DNA of 64,000 bases from Salinisphaera japonica YTM-1 (lineage in GTDB: Bacteria; Pseudomonadota; Gammaproteobacteria; Nevskiales; Salinisphaeraceae), in assembly GCF_003788585.1 (NCBI RefSeq), contig NZ_AYKG01000001.1, positions 186,001 to 250,000 on the forward strand, read 5' to 3'. The position numbers and the translations under genes were made by a program. Numbering within the stretch: the stretch's first letter is position 1; every line of letters starts with the position of its first letter. A model generated the notes under the pieces. It did not search any database. It was not told where the DNA came from and saw only the letters and a list, made by a program, of their open reading frames with translations. Positions 62,639 through 64,000 of this stretch are shown here, piece after piece.

Positions 62639-64000
62639 ATGACGACGATGCAATCAAACGAGACGGCCACGGCGCCAGGTTCTCGATCGACCGTTTGGGT
62701 GATCGGTTTCGTGGCCGCACTCGCCGGTCTCTTGTTCGGCATGGATATCGGCGTCATATCCGGTGCCCTGCCGCTGATCGAGAAAGCGTTTTCTGTCAAC
62801 GACTTCATGCAGGAAATGATTGTCAGCGCCATGATGGCCGGCGCTGCAGTCGGGGCAGCGTTCAGCGGCCAGATCTCACGTCGCTTTGGGCGTCGTCGCA
62901 CACTGTTGATCAGCGGGATCGTGTTCGCAGCAGGCGCGTTGTTTTGTGCCGGTGCCTGGTCGCCGCTGTCTTTGGTGGCCGCGCGCGCGGTCCTCGGGAT
63001 CGCGGTCGGTATGTCGTCGTTCATCGCACCGATCTATCTATCCGAAGTCGCGCCGGAATCGGTTCGTGGACGGCTGATTTCGTTCTATCAGCTGATGATC
63101 ATGACCGGCATCCTCGTGGCCTATCTGGTCAACGCCGTGTTCGTGGATATCGGCGGCTGGCGGCTCATGCTCGGCGTGATCGCCCTGCCCGCCTTGCTCA
63201 TGGTGATCGGCATGGCCACGCTACCTCGGAGTCCGCGCTGGCTCATTGATCGCGGGCTGACCGATGAGGCACACCGGGTGCTCTTGCAATTACGCGGTGG
63301 CGATCAGTCTCGCGTGGATGCCGAAATGGCGCTCATCCGCGACAGTGCACAACTTTCCGAGGCCGGTGCCCGGCTCTTTCGCAACAACGCCAATTTTCGT
63401 CGTTCGACGGGGCTGGGCATGGTGCTGCAATTCATGCAGCAGTTCACCGGCGCGAACGTGATTCTCTACTACGCCCCGCATATTCTGGAGCTGGCCGGCT
63501 ACGACAGCGCGCGGCAACAGCTTTGGGGCACGGTTTTAATCGGCGTATTGATGACGCTGGCGACCTTTATTGCGATCGCCTTTGTCGACCGTCTCGGTCG
63601 CAAGCCATTACTTTATAGCGGTTTCAGCGTCATGGGCATTTGTATGTTGTTATTGGGGGGCCTGTACGAGTACGGGCTGGCCAGTATCTGGGCGCAGTAC
63701 ATCGCGATCAGTCTGCTGGGCGTTTTCGTGATCAGCTATGCCATGAGTGCGGCGCCCATGATCTGGGTACTGTGCTCGGAGATTCAGCCGCTGCGGGGTC
63801 GCGACTTCGGTGTGACTTGCTCGACTGTGACGAACTGGGTCTCGAACATGATCATCGGCGCGACTTTCCTGACCCTACTAACCACGTTGGGCAACGCCGG
63901 CACGTTCTGGCTGTATGCCGGGCTGAACTTCGTGTTCATTCTGGCCACGTTCTGCCTCATTCCAGAAACCAAAGGGGTCTCGCTCGAACGGATCGAACAA
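62639..64000 (+). CDS. MFS sugar porter (GalP/XylE-like), 3'-partial
   Basis: 454 codons are open to the window edge. Twelve-helix sugar symporter: VIGFVAALAGLLFGMDIGVISGAL, the A-motif GQISRRFGRRRTLL, LSEVAPESVRGRLISFYQLMI, PRSPRWL, QFTGANVILYYAPHI, the second A-motif VDRLGRKPLLY and the final PETKGVSLERIE. GalP-type proteins end within about 20 residues of this last motif, so little is missing. It probably imports a sugar for the adjacent pathway. Confidence 0.95.
   Translation, partial: MTTMQSNETATAPGSRSTVWVIGFVAALAGLLFGMDIGVISGALPLIEKAFSVNDFMQEMIVSAMMAGAAVGAAFSGQISRRFGRRRTLLISGIVFAAGALFCAGAWSPLSLVAARAVLGIAVGMSSFIAPIYLSEVAPESVRGRLISFYQLMIMTGILVAYLVNAVFVDIGGWRLMLGVIALPALLMVIGMATLPRSPRWLIDRGLTDEAHRVLLQLRGGDQSRVDAEMALIRDSAQLSEAGARLFRNNANFRRSTGLGMVLQFMQQFTGANVILYYAPHILELAGYDSARQQLWGTVLIGVLMTLATFIAIAFVDRLGRKPLLYSGFSVMGICMLLLGGLYEYGLASIWAQYIAISLLGVFVISYAMSAAPMIWVLCSEIQPLRGRDFGVTCSTVTNWVSNMIIGATFLTLLTTLGNAGTFWLYAGLNFVFILATFCLIPETKGVSLERIEQ

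Overview
The window is high-G+C DNA from a gammaproteobacterium. RdgC (known from beta- and gammaproteobacteria), a split RecC/RecB/RecD set, CCA-encoding tRNA genes, a ChaC-type cyclotransferase, several Gram-negative outer-membrane barrels, MscS and a DcaP-like porin all fit. The gene content and codon use would suit a marine or halophilic lineage such as Salinisphaera, but the genus is a guess. Most of it is compact housekeeping and catabolic chromosome, with scattered accessory insertions.

Layout. 1-2.8 kb: Hsp20 chaperone and Lon protease. 2.8-3.8 kb: a small winged-helix plus nucleotidyltransferase pair behind a near-perfect inverted repeat, probably a toxin-antitoxin-like module. 3.8-5.3 kb: ChaC and RdgC. 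5.6-8.6 kb: a NitT/TauT-type ABC importer (binding lipoprotein, permease, ATPase) with a DsrE-like protein in one tightly coupled operon. 8.6-14.3 kb: GST, a membrane-anchored unknown, a MOSC protein, a Pat-like CoA-ligase/GNAT fusion with a shortened ATP-grasp part, and a secreted S1/P1 nuclease. 14.3-14.6 kb: tRNA-Arg(CCU) followed by repeats containing its own 3' end. 14.7-26.8 kb: ModE, then a recombination region ordered recC, EEP phosphatase, MITE-like element, recB, higBA (opposite strand), recD. 26.8-27.2 kb: wreck of a TonB-dependent receptor. 27.8-36.3 kb: stress and redox genes (DUF2171, formaldehyde dehydrogenase, DUF2267, GMC oxidoreductase, DUF2795, succinate-semialdehyde-type dehydrogenase, YchJ, SDR, frameshifted truncated globin). 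36.4-44 kb: TelA/XpaC pair, EEP lipoprotein, MscS and two outer-membrane barrels. 44-52.9 kb: MFS and AtoE-type transporters, YihY, tautomerase, a TerB-like/acyl-CoA oxidase fusion, DUF2501, bestrophin. 53-53.7 kb: tRNA-Arg(UCG) followed by three 185-186 bp repeats. 53.8-58 kb: small membrane proteins, GNAT, IlvE, a family-3 binding protein, Ogt. 58.1-64 kb: a divergent sugar-acid locus (3-hydroxyacyl-CoA dehydrogenase-family enzyme, TIM-barrel isomerase, GntP permease, FadR-family regulator, sugar porter cut by the window end).

The most unusual thing I found is the pair of repeat arrays behind the two tRNA-Arg genes. Each repeat ends with the last 19 nt of its own tRNA. The two arrays differ in sequence but can fold into the same chain of five hairpins, with compensatory changes in several stems and conserved linkers. 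The layout recalls the tandem repeats of the Escherichia coli tyrT locus (rtT RNA). Other points of interest are the interrupted recCBD cluster, the palindromic operators of the two toxin-antitoxin-like modules, a 12-bp motif shared by the GntP and sugar-porter promoters, the DsrE-linked importer, and three damaged genes or domains (TonB receptor, globin, Pat ATP-grasp).
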